Source of the DNA: Clostridiaceae bacterium Marseille-Q4149
Lineage (GTDB): Bacteria; Bacillota; Clostridia; Oscillospirales; Oscillospiraceae
DNA: 64,000 nucleotides
Assembly (NCBI GenBank): GCA_018228685.1
Contig: CP073691.1
Location: 1 to 64,000 of the forward strand
Direction of reading: 5' to 3'
Below are positions 16,725-24,351 of this stretch, in pieces. Both the position numbers and the translations under genes were made by a program. Position 1 is the stretch's first letter. Each line of letters begins with the position of its first letter. A model generated the notes under the pieces. That model was not told where the DNA came from and did no database searches. It saw only the letters and a program-made list of their open reading frames with translations.

Positions 16725-17369
16725 ATGAAATCTCCCCAGGAGGTGGCCGCCATCATCCGGCGGCTGAAGGAGCTGTATCCAGACGCGGCGTGTTCCCTGG
16801 ACTATGGAAAGGACTATGAGCTGCTGTTTTCCGTGCGCCTGGCGGCCCAGTGCACCGACGCCCGGGTGAACCAGGTGACCCCGGCGCTGTTTGCCCGGTT
16901 TCCTACCCTGGAGGCCTTTGCCGCCGCCAGCCCGGAGGAGGTGGGGGAATACGTCCGCTCCTGCGGCTTCTGGCGGGCCAAGGCCCGGGATATCGTGGCC
17001 TCGGCGCAGATGCTGCTGTCGGATTTCGGCGGCCGGGTGCCGGACAATATGGAGGACCTGCTGCGGCTGCCCGGCGTGGGCCGCAAAACCGCCAACCTGA
17101 TCCTGGGGGACGTGTACGGCCAGGCGGGCTACGTCTGCGACACCCACTGCATCCGGATCACCGGCCTGCTGGGGCTGACGGACGGGTCCAAGGACCCCCT
17201 GAAGGTGGAGCAGCAGCTGCGGGCCTGCATCCCGCCGGAGGAGTCCAGCAATTTCTGCCACCGGATGGTGCTCCATGGCCGGGCGGTGTGCGTGGCCCGG
17301 CGGCCCGACTGCGCCGGCTGTACCCTGCGGGACCTGTGCGACTATGGGAAAACCGTCCGGGAGCCGTAA
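16725..17369 (+). CDS. nth: Endonuclease III (DNA glycosylase/AP lyase)
   Basis: 214 residues. Removes oxidised pyrimidines and cuts at abasic sites. The helix-hairpin-helix LPGVGRKTANLIL (about 115-127) contains the catalytic Lys, and VCDTHCIRI contains the catalytic Asp. The C-terminal iron-sulfur loop C-X6-C-X2-C-X5-C is intact (CVARRPDCAGCTLRDLC, about 188-204). GAGGTGATCTGTT precedes ATG 16725. Confidence 0.95.
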   Translation: MKSPQEVAAIIRRLKELYPDAACSLDYGKDYELLFSVRLAAQCTDARVNQVTPALFARFPTLEAFAAASPEEVGEYVRSCGFWRAKARDIVASAQMLLSDFGGRVPDNMEDLLRLPGVGRKTANLILGDVYGQAGYVCDTHCIRITGLLGLTDGSKDPLKVEQQLRACIPPEESSNFCHRMVLHGRAVCVARRPDCAGCTLRDLCDYGKTVREP

Positions 17370-17396
17370 GCGGAAGTAAGAGCGTTTATAACGCAA

Positions 17397-17540
17397 TTTT
17401 GCTATGCAAAAGCATAGCAAAAAATAGAATGTGCCATTCCCTCGCCCCTTCGGGGCAACCGGGAATGATGCACAAAACTTCATGCACAGAAGATTTTGCC
17501 TGTTTTCGCGGTGCGCCGCACAGTGCATGAAGTTTTATGC
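17397..17540. other. Dense cluster of hairpins before the chromate-transport genes
   Basis: Four stems in 145 bases: TTTTGCTATGC/GCATAGCAAAA (17397-17422, AAAA loop); CATTCCC/GGGAATG (17435-17467) enclosing GCCCC-TTC-GGGGC; and GCACAAAACTTCATGCAC (17470-17487) pairing with 17523-17540 with one mismatch. No reading frame with a ribosome site lies here. Could be a terminator array, a dispersed repeat or an RNA element. Confidence 0.55.
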
Positions 17541-17548
17541 CCCGGCGA

Positions 17549-17577
17549 TTGACAGCCGCAGGGGAAAGGGGTATAGT
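17549..17577 (+). promoter_or_regulatory. SigA-type promoter of the chr pair
   Basis: Perfect TTGACA (17549-17554), 17-base spacer, TATAGT (17572-17577). Confidence 0.75.
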
Positions 17578-17640
17578 ATCGCCGGGAGCCGTCTTCCCCG
17601 GAAAATGGCGGCTGTTCGCTTATCTCGGGAGGTGTGTTTG

Positions 17641-18183
17641 TTGAAGGAAATGCTTTCTCTGTTTCTGACCTTCGCTAAGGTGGGGGTCATGACCTTCGGC
17701 GGCGGCTATGCCATGCTGCCGATCCTGCAGCGGGAGGTGGTGGAGAACAAGGGCTGGGCCACCGATGAGGAGCTGACCGATTACTTTGCCATCGGCCAGT
17801 GTACCCCCGGCGTCATCGCCGTGAACACCGCCACGTTTATCGGCCAGAAGCGCCGGGGCATCATCGGCGGCATCGTGGCCACCCTGGGCGTGGTGTTCCC
17901 GTCTCTTATCATCATTGCGGCCCTGGCCGGGGTCATCGACGCGTTTTCCCATCTGGCCTGGGTGCAGCACGCCTTTGCCGGGATCCGGGTGTGCGTGTGC
18001 GTGCTGATTTTCAACGCCGTGCTGAAGCTGTGGAAGGGTGCGGTGAAGGACGTGTGGGGCCTGGTGATCTTCCTGGTGATCCTGGCGCTGTCGGTGTTCA
18101 CCAAGCTCTCGCCCATTATCTATGTGTTGGCGGCAGCCGTGGCGGGGCTGCTGATTAAGAATCTGGGGGCGAAGCGGTCATGA
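17641..18183 (+). CDS. Chromate-transporter family, N-terminal half protein
   Basis: 180 residues. CHR-family short protein: GVMTFGGGYAMLPILQREVV (about 13-33), IGQCTPGVIAVNTATFIGQ and GIIGGIVATLGVVFPSLIII are the family's hallmark segments. About five to six helices. The start is a TTG (17641, or 17638) six to eight bases after GGGAGGTG; ATG 17650 is too far away. It overlaps the next gene by four bases; the two single-domain proteins should act as a heterodimer. Substrate may be chromate or another anion. Confidence 0.88.
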   Translation: MKEMLSLFLTFAKVGVMTFGGGYAMLPILQREVVENKGWATDEELTDYFAIGQCTPGVIAVNTATFIGQKRRGIIGGIVATLGVVFPSLIIIAALAGVIDAFSHLAWVQHAFAGIRVCVCVLIFNAVLKLWKGAVKDVWGLVIFLVILALSVFTKLSPIIYVLAAAVAGLLIKNLGAKRS

Positions 18184-18740
18184 TCTATCTGCAGCTGTTT
18201 TACGAATTTTTCAAAACCGGCCTGTTCGCCGTAGGCGGCGGCCTGGCCACTCTGCCGTTTCTGTACGATATGGCGGACCGCACCGGCTGGTTCACCCGGC
18301 CCCAGCTGGCGGATATGCTGGCGGTCAGCGAGTCCACCCCTGGCCCCATCGGCGTGAACATGGCCACCTATGTGGGCTTTGTCACCCGGGGCATTCCCGG
18401 GGCCATTATTTCCACCCTGGGCCTGGTGACGCCGTCCGTCATCGTGATTCTGATCATCGCGGCCTTTCTGAAGGCCTTCCGCCACAACCGCTATGTGGAG
18501 GCGGCGTTTTACGGTCTGCGCCCGGCGTCCACGGCTATGGTGGCGGCGGCGGGCCTGTCGGTGGTGGCCATCACCTTGCTGAACACCGGGGCAGCGGGCC
18601 TGGCCATCGTCAACTGGAAGGCCCTGGCCCTGGCGGCGGTGATCCTGGTGCTGACCCGGTGGGTCAAGCCCACCAAGGGCCTGCACCCCATCGTGTTCAT
18701 CCTGGCCTCCGCCGTGGTGGGCGTGGTGTTCAACTTCTGA
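18180..18740 (+). CDS. Chromate-transporter family, C-terminal half protein
   Basis: 186 residues, paralogue of the preceding gene: KTGLFAVGGGLATLPFLYDM, SESTPGPIGVNMATYVGF and GIPGAIISTLGLVTPSVIVI align with the matching stretches of its partner. ATGA overlap makes translational coupling near certain. Two-gene CHR systems of this size are usual in Clostridia. A strong terminator follows. Confidence 0.88.
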   Translation: MIYLQLFYEFFKTGLFAVGGGLATLPFLYDMADRTGWFTRPQLADMLAVSESTPGPIGVNMATYVGFVTRGIPGAIISTLGLVTPSVIVILIIAAFLKAFRHNRYVEAAFYGLRPASTAMVAAAGLSVVAITLLNTGAAGLAIVNWKALALAAVILVLTRWVKPTKGLHPIVFILASAVVGVVFNF

Positions 18741-18753
18741 AGCCTGACCCTTG

Positions 18754-18790
18754 CGGGCAGGGAGCGCTGTGCGCTTCCTGCCCGTTTTTT
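18754..18790 (+). terminator. Terminator of the chr pair
   Basis: Stem CGGGCAGGGAGCGC with a TGT loop and one mismatch, followed by TTTTTT. Confidence 0.85.
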
Positions 18791-19161
18791 GTATGCTTAT
18801 GCGCTTTTGGCGGGACCGCGCCTCTGGGCGCGGCGTGACTGCCGAAATGAGGATATAAACGAAATTTGGTTTATATTTCGGGCCGGAGAAGGGAGCCGTT
18901 CCTCGCAAAAACGGGATTTTTACTGCTAAGAACGCGTTAAGAAACTTTGAAAAATTAACACATTTTTTATATAGTTCTTATAAAAAACGGCGCTTTTGGC
19001 ATAAAGAAAGTGAGAAGCACTGGAATATTTGACGGAACGAACAAATTGCAAGTTCATAATTTGTTCAAATTCCCATTCAGAATCCCGTTGCTGAAATCTT
19101 GACAATCCGGCCCAAAAACGGTAACATAAAAGAACCAAATCTGAGGAGGTAAATCACTCTA
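18791..19161 (+). other. Long leader/upstream region of the antiporter gene
   Basis: No gene is seen in these 370 bases. Clear structure: a stem ATATAAAC/GTTTATAT (18853-18876) extended by CCGAA/TTCGG (18842-18881), and an inverted repeat GAACAAATT (19039-19047) / AATTTGTTC (19058-19066) about 30 bases before the -35 element. The stretch is visibly AT-richer than the genes around it. An operator role for the 19039-19066 repeat is inference. Confidence 0.5.
19099..19127 (+). promoter_or_regulatory. SigA-type promoter of the antiporter gene
   Basis: Perfect TTGACA (19099-19104), 17-base spacer, TAACAT (19122-19127). Confidence 0.7.
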
Positions 19162-20844
19162 ATGGAAAAGAAAGGTACCAAAATAGCGTATTTTATTGCG
19201 CTGGCGATCGTTGTGATCGCTCTGGTCATCGCGAAGGTCACCAACGATGGCAGCGGCTTCATCGCTACCGGATGGGCCCTGTTCCCCCCGGTCGTGGCCA
19301 TTGCCCTGGCCCTGATCAGTAAGGAAGTGTATTCTTCCCTGTTCCTGGGCTGCCTGGCCGGCGCTCTGCTGCTGGCGAATTTCCAGCCCTGGCAGATGGT
19401 GGTGAATTTTGTCGGCGCCGGCGAGGGCGTGGGCATGATCAATGCCATCGACATCTCCATCCTGATCTTCCTGGTGATGCTGGGCATCATGGTGGACCTG
19501 ATGAACAAGGCCGGCGGCTCCGCCGCCTTCGGCCGCTGGGCCTCCAAGGCCGTCACCACCCGCCGCGGCGCGCAGCTGCTGACCATGCTGCTGGGCGTGC
19601 TGATCTTCATCGACGACTATTTCAACTGCCTGACCGTGGGCGCGGTTATGCGTCCCGTCACCGAGAGCCACAAGATCTCCCGGGCAAAGCTGGCCTACAT
19701 CATCGACGCCACCGCCGCCCCCGTGTGCATGCTGGCCCCCGTGTCCTCCTGGGCTGCCGCCGTTGCCTCCTATGTGCCCGATGGCTTCCCCGGCTCCCGC
19801 ATCAGCATGTTCCTGAGCCAGATTCCCTGGAACTACTACTGCATCCTGACCCTGATCATGGTCATTGTCATTTCCGTCCTGAACATTGACTACGGCCCCA
19901 TGCTGACCCATGAGTACAACGCCCAGGTGAAGGACGACCTGTTCACCACTCCCGAACGGCCTTTCGAGGGCGCCGACGACTATGAGGAAGGCGCCAAGCA
20001 TTCCTCCGTGCTGGACCTGCTGCTGCCCGTGATCGTGCTGATCGGTATGTGCATCGTGGGCCTGATCTGGACCGGCGGTGTGTTCGATCCCGAAAGCGAG
20101 AACTATCAGAACTTCGTCATGGCCTTCTCCGACGCTTCTGCCGGCCCCGGCCTGTGCCTGGGCTCCATCGTGGCCCTGGTGTTCACCTTTGTGTACTACT
20201 GGCTGCGGGGCCTGATCAAGTTTGAGAAGTCCATGGAGTCCATCCCCAACGGCTTCATCCAGATGATCTCCCCCATCCTGATCCTCTGCTTCGCCTGGAC
20301 CCTGTGCGGCCTGTGCCGTGACGATGGTCTGCAGGTCGGCGAGTTCGTCCGCGGCGTCATGGCCAACACCGGCTCCCTGGCCAAGTTCCTGCCCGCCGTT
20401 ATCTTCATCGTGGCCTGCTTCATTGGCTTCGCCACCGGTACCTCCTGGGGCACCATCGGCATCATGGTCCCCCTGGTCTGCGCCGTGTTCGACTGGACTG
20501 ATCAGTCCACCCTGCTGTCCATCGGTCTGGCCGCTTCCTGCGCCGGCGGCGTGTGCGGCGACCACCTGTCCCCCATCTCCGACACCACCATCATGGCTTC
20601 CGCCGGTGCACACTGCTTCCATCTGAACCATGTGTCCACCCAGATCCCCTACGGCGTCACCGTGGCTGCCGTGTCCTTCGTCAGCTTCATCATCGCCGGT
20701 CTGGTGCAGAACGTTGTGGTCTGCATGATCATCGCCGTGGCTCTGATGATCGGCACCCTGCTGGTGATCCGCGCCATCGTGGCCAAGAAGCACACCGGTA
20801 TCTTCCAGGAAATGGCCAACGCCGGCAAGGCTATGGCCAAGTAA
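19162..20844 (+). CDS. nhaC: NhaC-family Na+/H+ antiporter
   Basis: 560 residues with about a dozen hydrophobic segments. Ion-transporter superfamily; NhaC proteins exchange Na+ for protons, sometimes coupled to malate/lactate. Typical stretches are IFIDDYFNCLTVGAVMRPV (about 150-170), ATAAPVCMLAPVSSWAA, GFATGTSWGTIGIMVPL and SCAGGVCGDHLSPISDTTIMASAGAHC. GAGGAGGTAAATCACTCT precedes ATG 19162. Together with Rnf, which may pump Na+ or H+, it would link ion gradients; that link is inference. Amino-acid or dicarboxylate antiport cannot be excluded. Confidence 0.85.
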   Translation: MEKKGTKIAYFIALAIVVIALVIAKVTNDGSGFIATGWALFPPVVAIALALISKEVYSSLFLGCLAGALLLANFQPWQMVVNFVGAGEGVGMINAIDISILIFLVMLGIMVDLMNKAGGSAAFGRWASKAVTTRRGAQLLTMLLGVLIFIDDYFNCLTVGAVMRPVTESHKISRAKLAYIIDATAAPVCMLAPVSSWAAAVASYVPDGFPGSRISMFLSQIPWNYYCILTLIMVIVISVLNIDYGPMLTHEYNAQVKDDLFTTPERPFEGADDYEEGAKHSSVLDLLLPVIVLIGMCIVGLIWTGGVFDPESENYQNFVMAFSDASAGPGLCLGSIVALVFTFVYYWLRGLIKFEKSMESIPNGFIQMISPILILCFAWTLCGLCRDDGLQVGEFVRGVMANTGSLAKFLPAVIFIVACFIGFATGTSWGTIGIMVPLVCAVFDWTDQSTLLSIGLAASCAGGVCGDHLSPISDTTIMASAGAHCFHLNHVSTQIPYGVTVAAVSFVSFIIAGLVQNVVVCMIIAVALMIGTLLVIRAIVAKKHTGIFQEMANAGKAMAK

Positions 20845-20865
20845 GCAAGTCCCTGCTTATTCAAA

Positions 20866-20897
20866 AACAGGTCCGCTGCGGCGGACCTGTTTTTTTC
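20866..20897 (+). terminator. Terminator of nhaC
   Basis: AACAGGTCCGC stem, TGCG loop, T-run to 20897. Confidence 0.9.
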
Positions 20898-21064
20898 TTT
20901 GCCGCAAGCCCTTGCGGCTGCGCCGTGCCGGGGATGCATTCGCAGGCGGTCATGCCGGGTCGCATTAGAAAAAATCATGTGAATTTTGTCAAAAATTCCT
21001 TGCTTTTTTGGTGAAAAAGGTATAAAATATTCGGGAAGATTTTCTGGGAGGACTGGATCAATAT

Positions 21065-21955
21065 ATGAGCAACCCCTATAAGACCCGCGAGGGCGGGGCC
21101 ACCGTCACGGTGTTCGTGCCCTACGACTGCAACAACCACTGCCCCTTCTGCATCAACAAAAAGGAATACGCCGACTGCACCGGCTTCAGCCTGGACGCCA
21201 TTCTGGACAGCATCCGCACCATGGACGCCATCACCCCCCGGTGCGACTTTGTGTTCACCGGCGGCGAGCCTCTGGCCAATCTGGAGGCCCTGCAGAAAAT
21301 GCTGGACGCCATCCCCACCACCCACAAGGTGTATATCAACACCACCTTCCCGGTGCAGACCGGCTTCTACACGGCGGAGGAGATGCTGGACTTTACCCGC
21401 CGCAACCGGGACAAGATCACCTGCATGAACATCTCCCGCCACCTGGTGAAATATGTGGAGGAGAGTCCCGACCAGGTGCTGGGGCAGATCGCCTGTCCCA
21501 CCCGCATCAACTGCGTGCTGTATAAGAAGTACCCGGCGGAGAAGCTCCCCCAGTATGTGGAGCGGTTCCTGCCCTACGGCATCCCCATCCAGTTCCGGTA
21601 CGACTATACCGAGACCACGCCGAAGAACCTGTATGACCAGGACCATGACCCCATTCTGCAGGACCTGAAGCGGCTGTTCACCTATCGGGGGCTGGACGGC
21701 TGCCGCATGCGCAACGGCTTCCACTTCGAGTATAAGGGCCTGCACATGACCTATCACAAGACCCTGCCCTATTCCACCATTGAGGAAACCGGGGACGACG
21801 GCGTGACCTATGACATTCTGTACGACATTCTCATCAAGCAGAACGGCGAGATCCACTCCGACTGGACCGGCGTGAAGATAGACGTGGAGAAATACCGCCG
21901 CGTCACCTTTGAGCCCTATGACCTGCGGGTGCTGGAGGGCGCCGTGGACTTCTGA
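21065..21955 (+). CDS. Radical SAM domain protein
   Basis: 296 residues. The radical-SAM iron-sulfur motif is CNNHCPFC (about residues 21-28, C-X3-C-X2-C). FVFTGGEPLANLEALQKML is the GGEP SAM-binding segment. The rest is a TIM-barrel-like fold ending in QNGEIHSDWTGVKID. There are no extra Cys clusters typical of SPASM proteins. The substrate is unknown. GGGAGGACTGG precedes ATG 21065. A TATAAA at 21021 may be the -10, but the -35 is poor. A terminator follows directly. Confidence 0.8.
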   Translation: MSNPYKTREGGATVTVFVPYDCNNHCPFCINKKEYADCTGFSLDAILDSIRTMDAITPRCDFVFTGGEPLANLEALQKMLDAIPTTHKVYINTTFPVQTGFYTAEEMLDFTRRNRDKITCMNISRHLVKYVEESPDQVLGQIACPTRINCVLYKKYPAEKLPQYVERFLPYGIPIQFRYDYTETTPKNLYDQDHDPILQDLKRLFTYRGLDGCRMRNGFHFEYKGLHMTYHKTLPYSTIEETGDDGVTYDILYDILIKQNGEIHSDWTGVKIDVEKYRRVTFEPYDLRVLEGAVDF

Positions 21956-21957
21956 GA

Positions 21958-21988
21958 AAAAAACGTCCGGCTGAGCCGGACGTTTTTT
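21958..21988 (+). terminator. Terminator of the radical SAM gene (first of two identical copies)
   Basis: Self-complementary 31-base unit, A6-CGTCCGGCTGAGCCGGACG-T6. An identical unit is at 22195-22225, on the other side of the repeat element. Confidence 0.9.
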
Positions 21989-22025
21989 GAGACTGTCCAA
22001 AAAGGGCGGAGCCCTTTTTGAACAA

Positions 22026-22180
22026 AAGGCTTGCAGTCTGCCGCGCGCATAATTAGTTTGCCGGCAGCAAACAAATTCCACACTTGCAGACTGAGAAGTA
22101 TTTTTTGCCAGGTACACGCCCCGGCAAAAAATGGATTGCACTTGATTTGCCGCCTGCGGGCGGCAAACTCTGCGAGACTT
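22026..22180 (+). repeat. Dispersed structured intergenic element, full copy 1
   Basis: About 155 bases beginning AAGGCTTGCAGTCTGCC and ending CAAACTCTGCGAGACTT. Hairpins: P1 AATTAGTTTGC/GCAAACAAATT (22051-22077, one mismatch); P2 TTTTTTGCC/GGCAAAAAA (22101-22131) with the 13-base loop AGGTACACGCCCC; P3 TTTGCCGCC-TGCG-GGCGGCAAA (22146-22167). CAGTCTG and CAGACTG frame P1 and can also pair. A small AAAAAGGGC/GCCCTTTTT hairpin (21999-22019) precedes it. No coding potential. It lies between convergent genes. Confidence 0.8.
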
Positions 22181-22194
22181 TCTTGACAAGCTGT

Positions 22195-22225
22195 AAAAAA
22201 CGTCCGGCTGAGCCGGACGTTTTTT
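22195..22225 (-). terminator. Terminator of the AlaX-type gene (second identical copy)
   Basis: Same 31 bases as 21958-21988; here it ends the leftward gene whose stop codon is at 22230. Confidence 0.9.
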
Positions 22226-22229
22226 ATAC

Positions 22230-23384
22230 TCAGGGCCGTTCTCTGAAAAACGCCTGAATTTCGTCCGCGGTGCAGGCGGCGCTGCCCTGGGCGAAGCCGT
22301 CCCGGCCGCCGCCCCGGCTATGGAGGGCCTGGTTCATGTCCCGGATCAGGGGACGCAGGTCCTGCCCCGGGTGGATCACGGCCCAGCGATAGCTGCCGTC
22401 GCTGCCGGCGAAAACGGCGCACCGGCCGCCGCAGGTGCCGCTGACGGCGTCGCACAGCCGCCGGACGCTGTCCGGCTCCAGGTCCGGCTGCACCAGCAGC
22501 ACGTTCCCGGCGTTCTGATAGCGCTCCGCCAGCTGCCGGAACGACTGCTCCTCCAGGGCGGCGCAGCGCTCCCGGCTCTCCCGCAGCTGCCCCTCCAGCC
22601 GCTGCACCGCCGGGAAGGCTGCCAGCGGCTTCACCGACAGGGCCTGGCCGATCAGGCGGCTCTGGTCCCAGGCCCGGGACAGGTAGTCCATGGCCCGGCC
22701 GCCACATAGCAGCTCCAGCCGCACGCCCTCCCGGAGCTTCTGGCAGGACAGGAACTTCACCAGTCCCACCTGGCCGCTGGCGGCTACATGGGTGCCGCAG
22801 CAGGCGCAGCAGTCGGCCCCGGGGAACTCCGTGATCCGCACCGGCCCCTCCAGGGCTTTTTTGCTGCGGTAGGGGATGGCGGCCAGCTCCTCCGGGGCGG
22901 GATAATAGGCCCGGAAGGGGTGATTTTCCCAGATGTAGCGGTTGGCCCGGGCCTCCACCTCCAGCACCTGCTCCCAGGTCATGGGGGCGTTATAGTCGAT
23001 GGTGACCACGTCCGCCCCCATGTGGAAGCCCACATTGTCGCAGGAAAAGGCAGCGCACAGCATACCGCTGACGATGTGCTCGCCGGAGTGCTGCTGCATA
23101 TGGTCAAAGCGGCGGGACCAGTCGATGGCGCCGTGGACGGAGGCCCCCACGGTCAGGGGCCGGTCGCAGGTGTGGAGCACCAGGCCGTCCCGCTCCTGGA
23201 CGTCCAGCACCGCCGCGCCGCCCAGGTCGCCGTGGTCTGCCGGCTGGCCGCCGCCCTCCGGGTAAAAGGCCGTGCGGTCCAGGGTCACAAGATATGTGTC
23301 CCCCTTGCCGGGCCGGCAGTCGGTGACGACGGCGTCGAACTCCTTCAAAAATGCGTCCCGGTCATACAGCTTCTCGGTGTCCAT
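22230..23384 (-). CDS. Alanyl-tRNA editing protein, AlaX-L type with DHHA1 domain
   Basis: 384 residues. Free-standing homologue of the AlaRS editing domain; it hydrolyses mischarged Ser/Gly-tRNA(Ala). The N-terminal beta-barrel carries YPEGGGQPADHG. The zinc site is HSGEH (about 99-103) with CCACCGTHV (about 193-201) supplying Cys and His. The C-terminal third has the Gly-rich DHHA1 region (HSRGGGRDGFAQGSA). There is no aminoacylation domain, so this is not alaS. ATG 23384 follows AGAGGAGGATGCCCC. Confidence 0.88.
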   Translation of the reverse strand: MDTEKLYDRDAFLKEFDAVVTDCRPGKGDTYLVTLDRTAFYPEGGGQPADHGDLGGAAVLDVQERDGLVLHTCDRPLTVGASVHGAIDWSRRFDHMQQHSGEHIVSGMLCAAFSCDNVGFHMGADVVTIDYNAPMTWEQVLEVEARANRYIWENHPFRAYYPAPEELAAIPYRSKKALEGPVRITEFPGADCCACCGTHVAASGQVGLVKFLSCQKLREGVRLELLCGGRAMDYLSRAWDQSRLIGQALSVKPLAAFPAVQRLEGQLRESRERCAALEEQSFRQLAERYQNAGNVLLVQPDLEPDSVRRLCDAVSGTCGGRCAVFAGSDGSYRWAVIHPGQDLRPLIRDMNQALHSRGGGRDGFAQGSAACTADEIQAFFRERP

Positions 23385-23450
23385 GGGGCATCCTCCTCTG
23401 ATGGTTTTCTCCTATCATGCCACATCCCGCCGGGATTTGCAAGGTTTCCC

Positions 23451-23479
23451 TTGCCGGTGGGTGGGAAATGTGGTATAAT
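23451..23479 (+). promoter_or_regulatory. Promoter of the (now truncated) tRNA-Leu
   Basis: TTGCCG (23451-23456), 17-base spacer, perfect TATAAT (23474-23479), 12 bases before the 5' end of the tRNA remnant. No equal promoter precedes the intact tRNA at 24317. Confidence 0.75.
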
Positions 23480-23488
23480 ACCCCCGGT

Positions 23489-23526
23489 TATGCGCCCGTG
23501 GCGAAATTGGTATACGCGATGGATTT
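23489..23526 (+). repeat. Left copy of 38-bp direct repeat, a truncated tRNA-Leu 5' part
   Basis: Bases 23489-23526 are identical to 24314-24351. From 23492 they are tRNA-Leu positions 1-35, ending in the anticodon loop (GATGGATTT). After that the sequence reads CGGTGATGTC instead of AGGTTCCATT, so the rest of the tRNA is missing. The remnant keeps the tRNA promoter. This is the expected scar of integration, or of a duplication, inside the tRNA gene. Confidence 0.85.
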
Positions 23527-23615
23527 CGGTGATGTCACCTCAGTGAGGGGTTTTTGTTGTGTGTTGACGCGGGATTTGTGTACCGCCGTTGACAAGCACT
23601 TGGAGGGAGGCTCTT

Positions 23616-24269
23616 ATGGCGCAAGCGGCATCAAAAGGAAACTGCTATCTTTGCGGGGGAACAATTTCCAAAACAGCGTTTAAGAAGCATCTGCTGGAAA
23701 AGCACAATGATGCTGCCGACGATGCGCAGACGTGCAAGCTGCTGAAGGTGGAGGGCACAGACGAAAAGGCGTATTGGCTGTATCTGGATATGCCGATGAG
23801 CGCCACGCTAAAAACGCTCGATCGGTTCCTGCGGGATATCTGGCTGGAATGCTGTGGGCACGAAAGCGCGTTTTTTGTGGGGAACTATGAGCAACTCTCG
23901 AAAAACACCATGGTCGGGATGCTGCGCGATGGGAGCAAGCTCCATTATGAGTATGATTTCGGCTCTACAACGGAGCTGACGATCACGGTAGTGGGAACAC
24001 TGCTGCGCCCGAAGCAGCGCAAATCTGTTCGTCTGCTCGGGAGAAACGAGCCGATCCGCTTCCTGTGCGGAAAATGCGGAAAGGAAGCCGATTGGATCTG
24101 CTGTGAATGCGAATGGGAGGATCAGTATCCGTATTTCTGCGAAGACTGCATGGAAAGCCATCCGCACGATTCTGCGCTTCCAATCGTAAATTCTCCGCGT
24201 ATGGGCGTGTGCGGCTATTGCGGAGAGGACGACGTCTATACCTTTGACCCGGCTCCGTTTTTGAAGTAA
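23616..24269 (+). CDS. Zinc-finger protein with pRiA4b ORF-3-like domain
   Basis: 217 residues, ATG 23616 after GGAGGGAGG. An N-terminal C2H2-like finger (CYLCGGTISKTAFKKHLLEKH) is followed by a plasmid pRiA4b ORF-3-like fold, marked by LHYEYDFGSTTELTITVVG at about 110-128. Two Cys-rich metal sites then follow (CGKCGKEADWICCECEW, YFCEDC; CGYCGED). Such proteins ride on plasmids and transposable elements and are of unknown activity. It is the only gene between the two tRNA-derived repeats and is less GC-rich than its neighbours, which supports transfer. Confidence 0.75.
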   Translation: MAQAASKGNCYLCGGTISKTAFKKHLLEKHNDAADDAQTCKLLKVEGTDEKAYWLYLDMPMSATLKTLDRFLRDIWLECCGHESAFFVGNYEQLSKNTMVGMLRDGSKLHYEYDFGSTTELTITVVGTLLRPKQRKSVRLLGRNEPIRFLCGKCGKEADWICCECEWEDQYPYFCEDCMESHPHDSALPIVNSPRMGVCGYCGEDDVYTFDPAPFLK

Positions 24270-24271
24270 AA

Positions 24272-24312
24272 AATCAGGCGGCCGGCGGACGCTTGCGCCG
24301 CCGCTCGCCTGT
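24272..24312 (-). terminator. Long GC-rich hairpin before the intact tRNA-Leu
   Basis: CAGGCG and CGGCGG pair with CCGCCG and CGCCTG around a short loop. Read leftwards it is followed by ATTTTTT, so it looks like a leftward terminator, possibly the end of the inserted segment. Confidence 0.5.
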
Positions 24313-24313
24313 A

Positions 24314-24351
24314 TATGCGCCCGTGGCGAAATTGGTATACGCGATGGATTT
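24314..24351 (+). repeat. Right copy of 38-bp direct repeat inside the intact tRNA-Leu
   Basis: Identical to 23489-23526; the 825-base offset defines the inserted unit. Confidence 0.85.

Noticed and set aside
22000..22200. Open frames through the dispersed element (for example VYLAKNTSQSASVEF, LAEFAARRRQIK)
   Set aside because: They change frame between copies, lack ribosome sites and read through hairpins; the conservation is of structure, not protein.
22230..23384. Annotation as alanyl-tRNA synthetase
   Set aside because: Only editing and DHHA1 parts are present; the catalytic and tRNA-recognition domains are missing and the length is complete for AlaX-L.
23521..23560. A second, variant tRNA at 23492
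   Set aside because: After the anticodon loop no variable, T or acceptor 3' arm can be formed, so it is a truncated copy.
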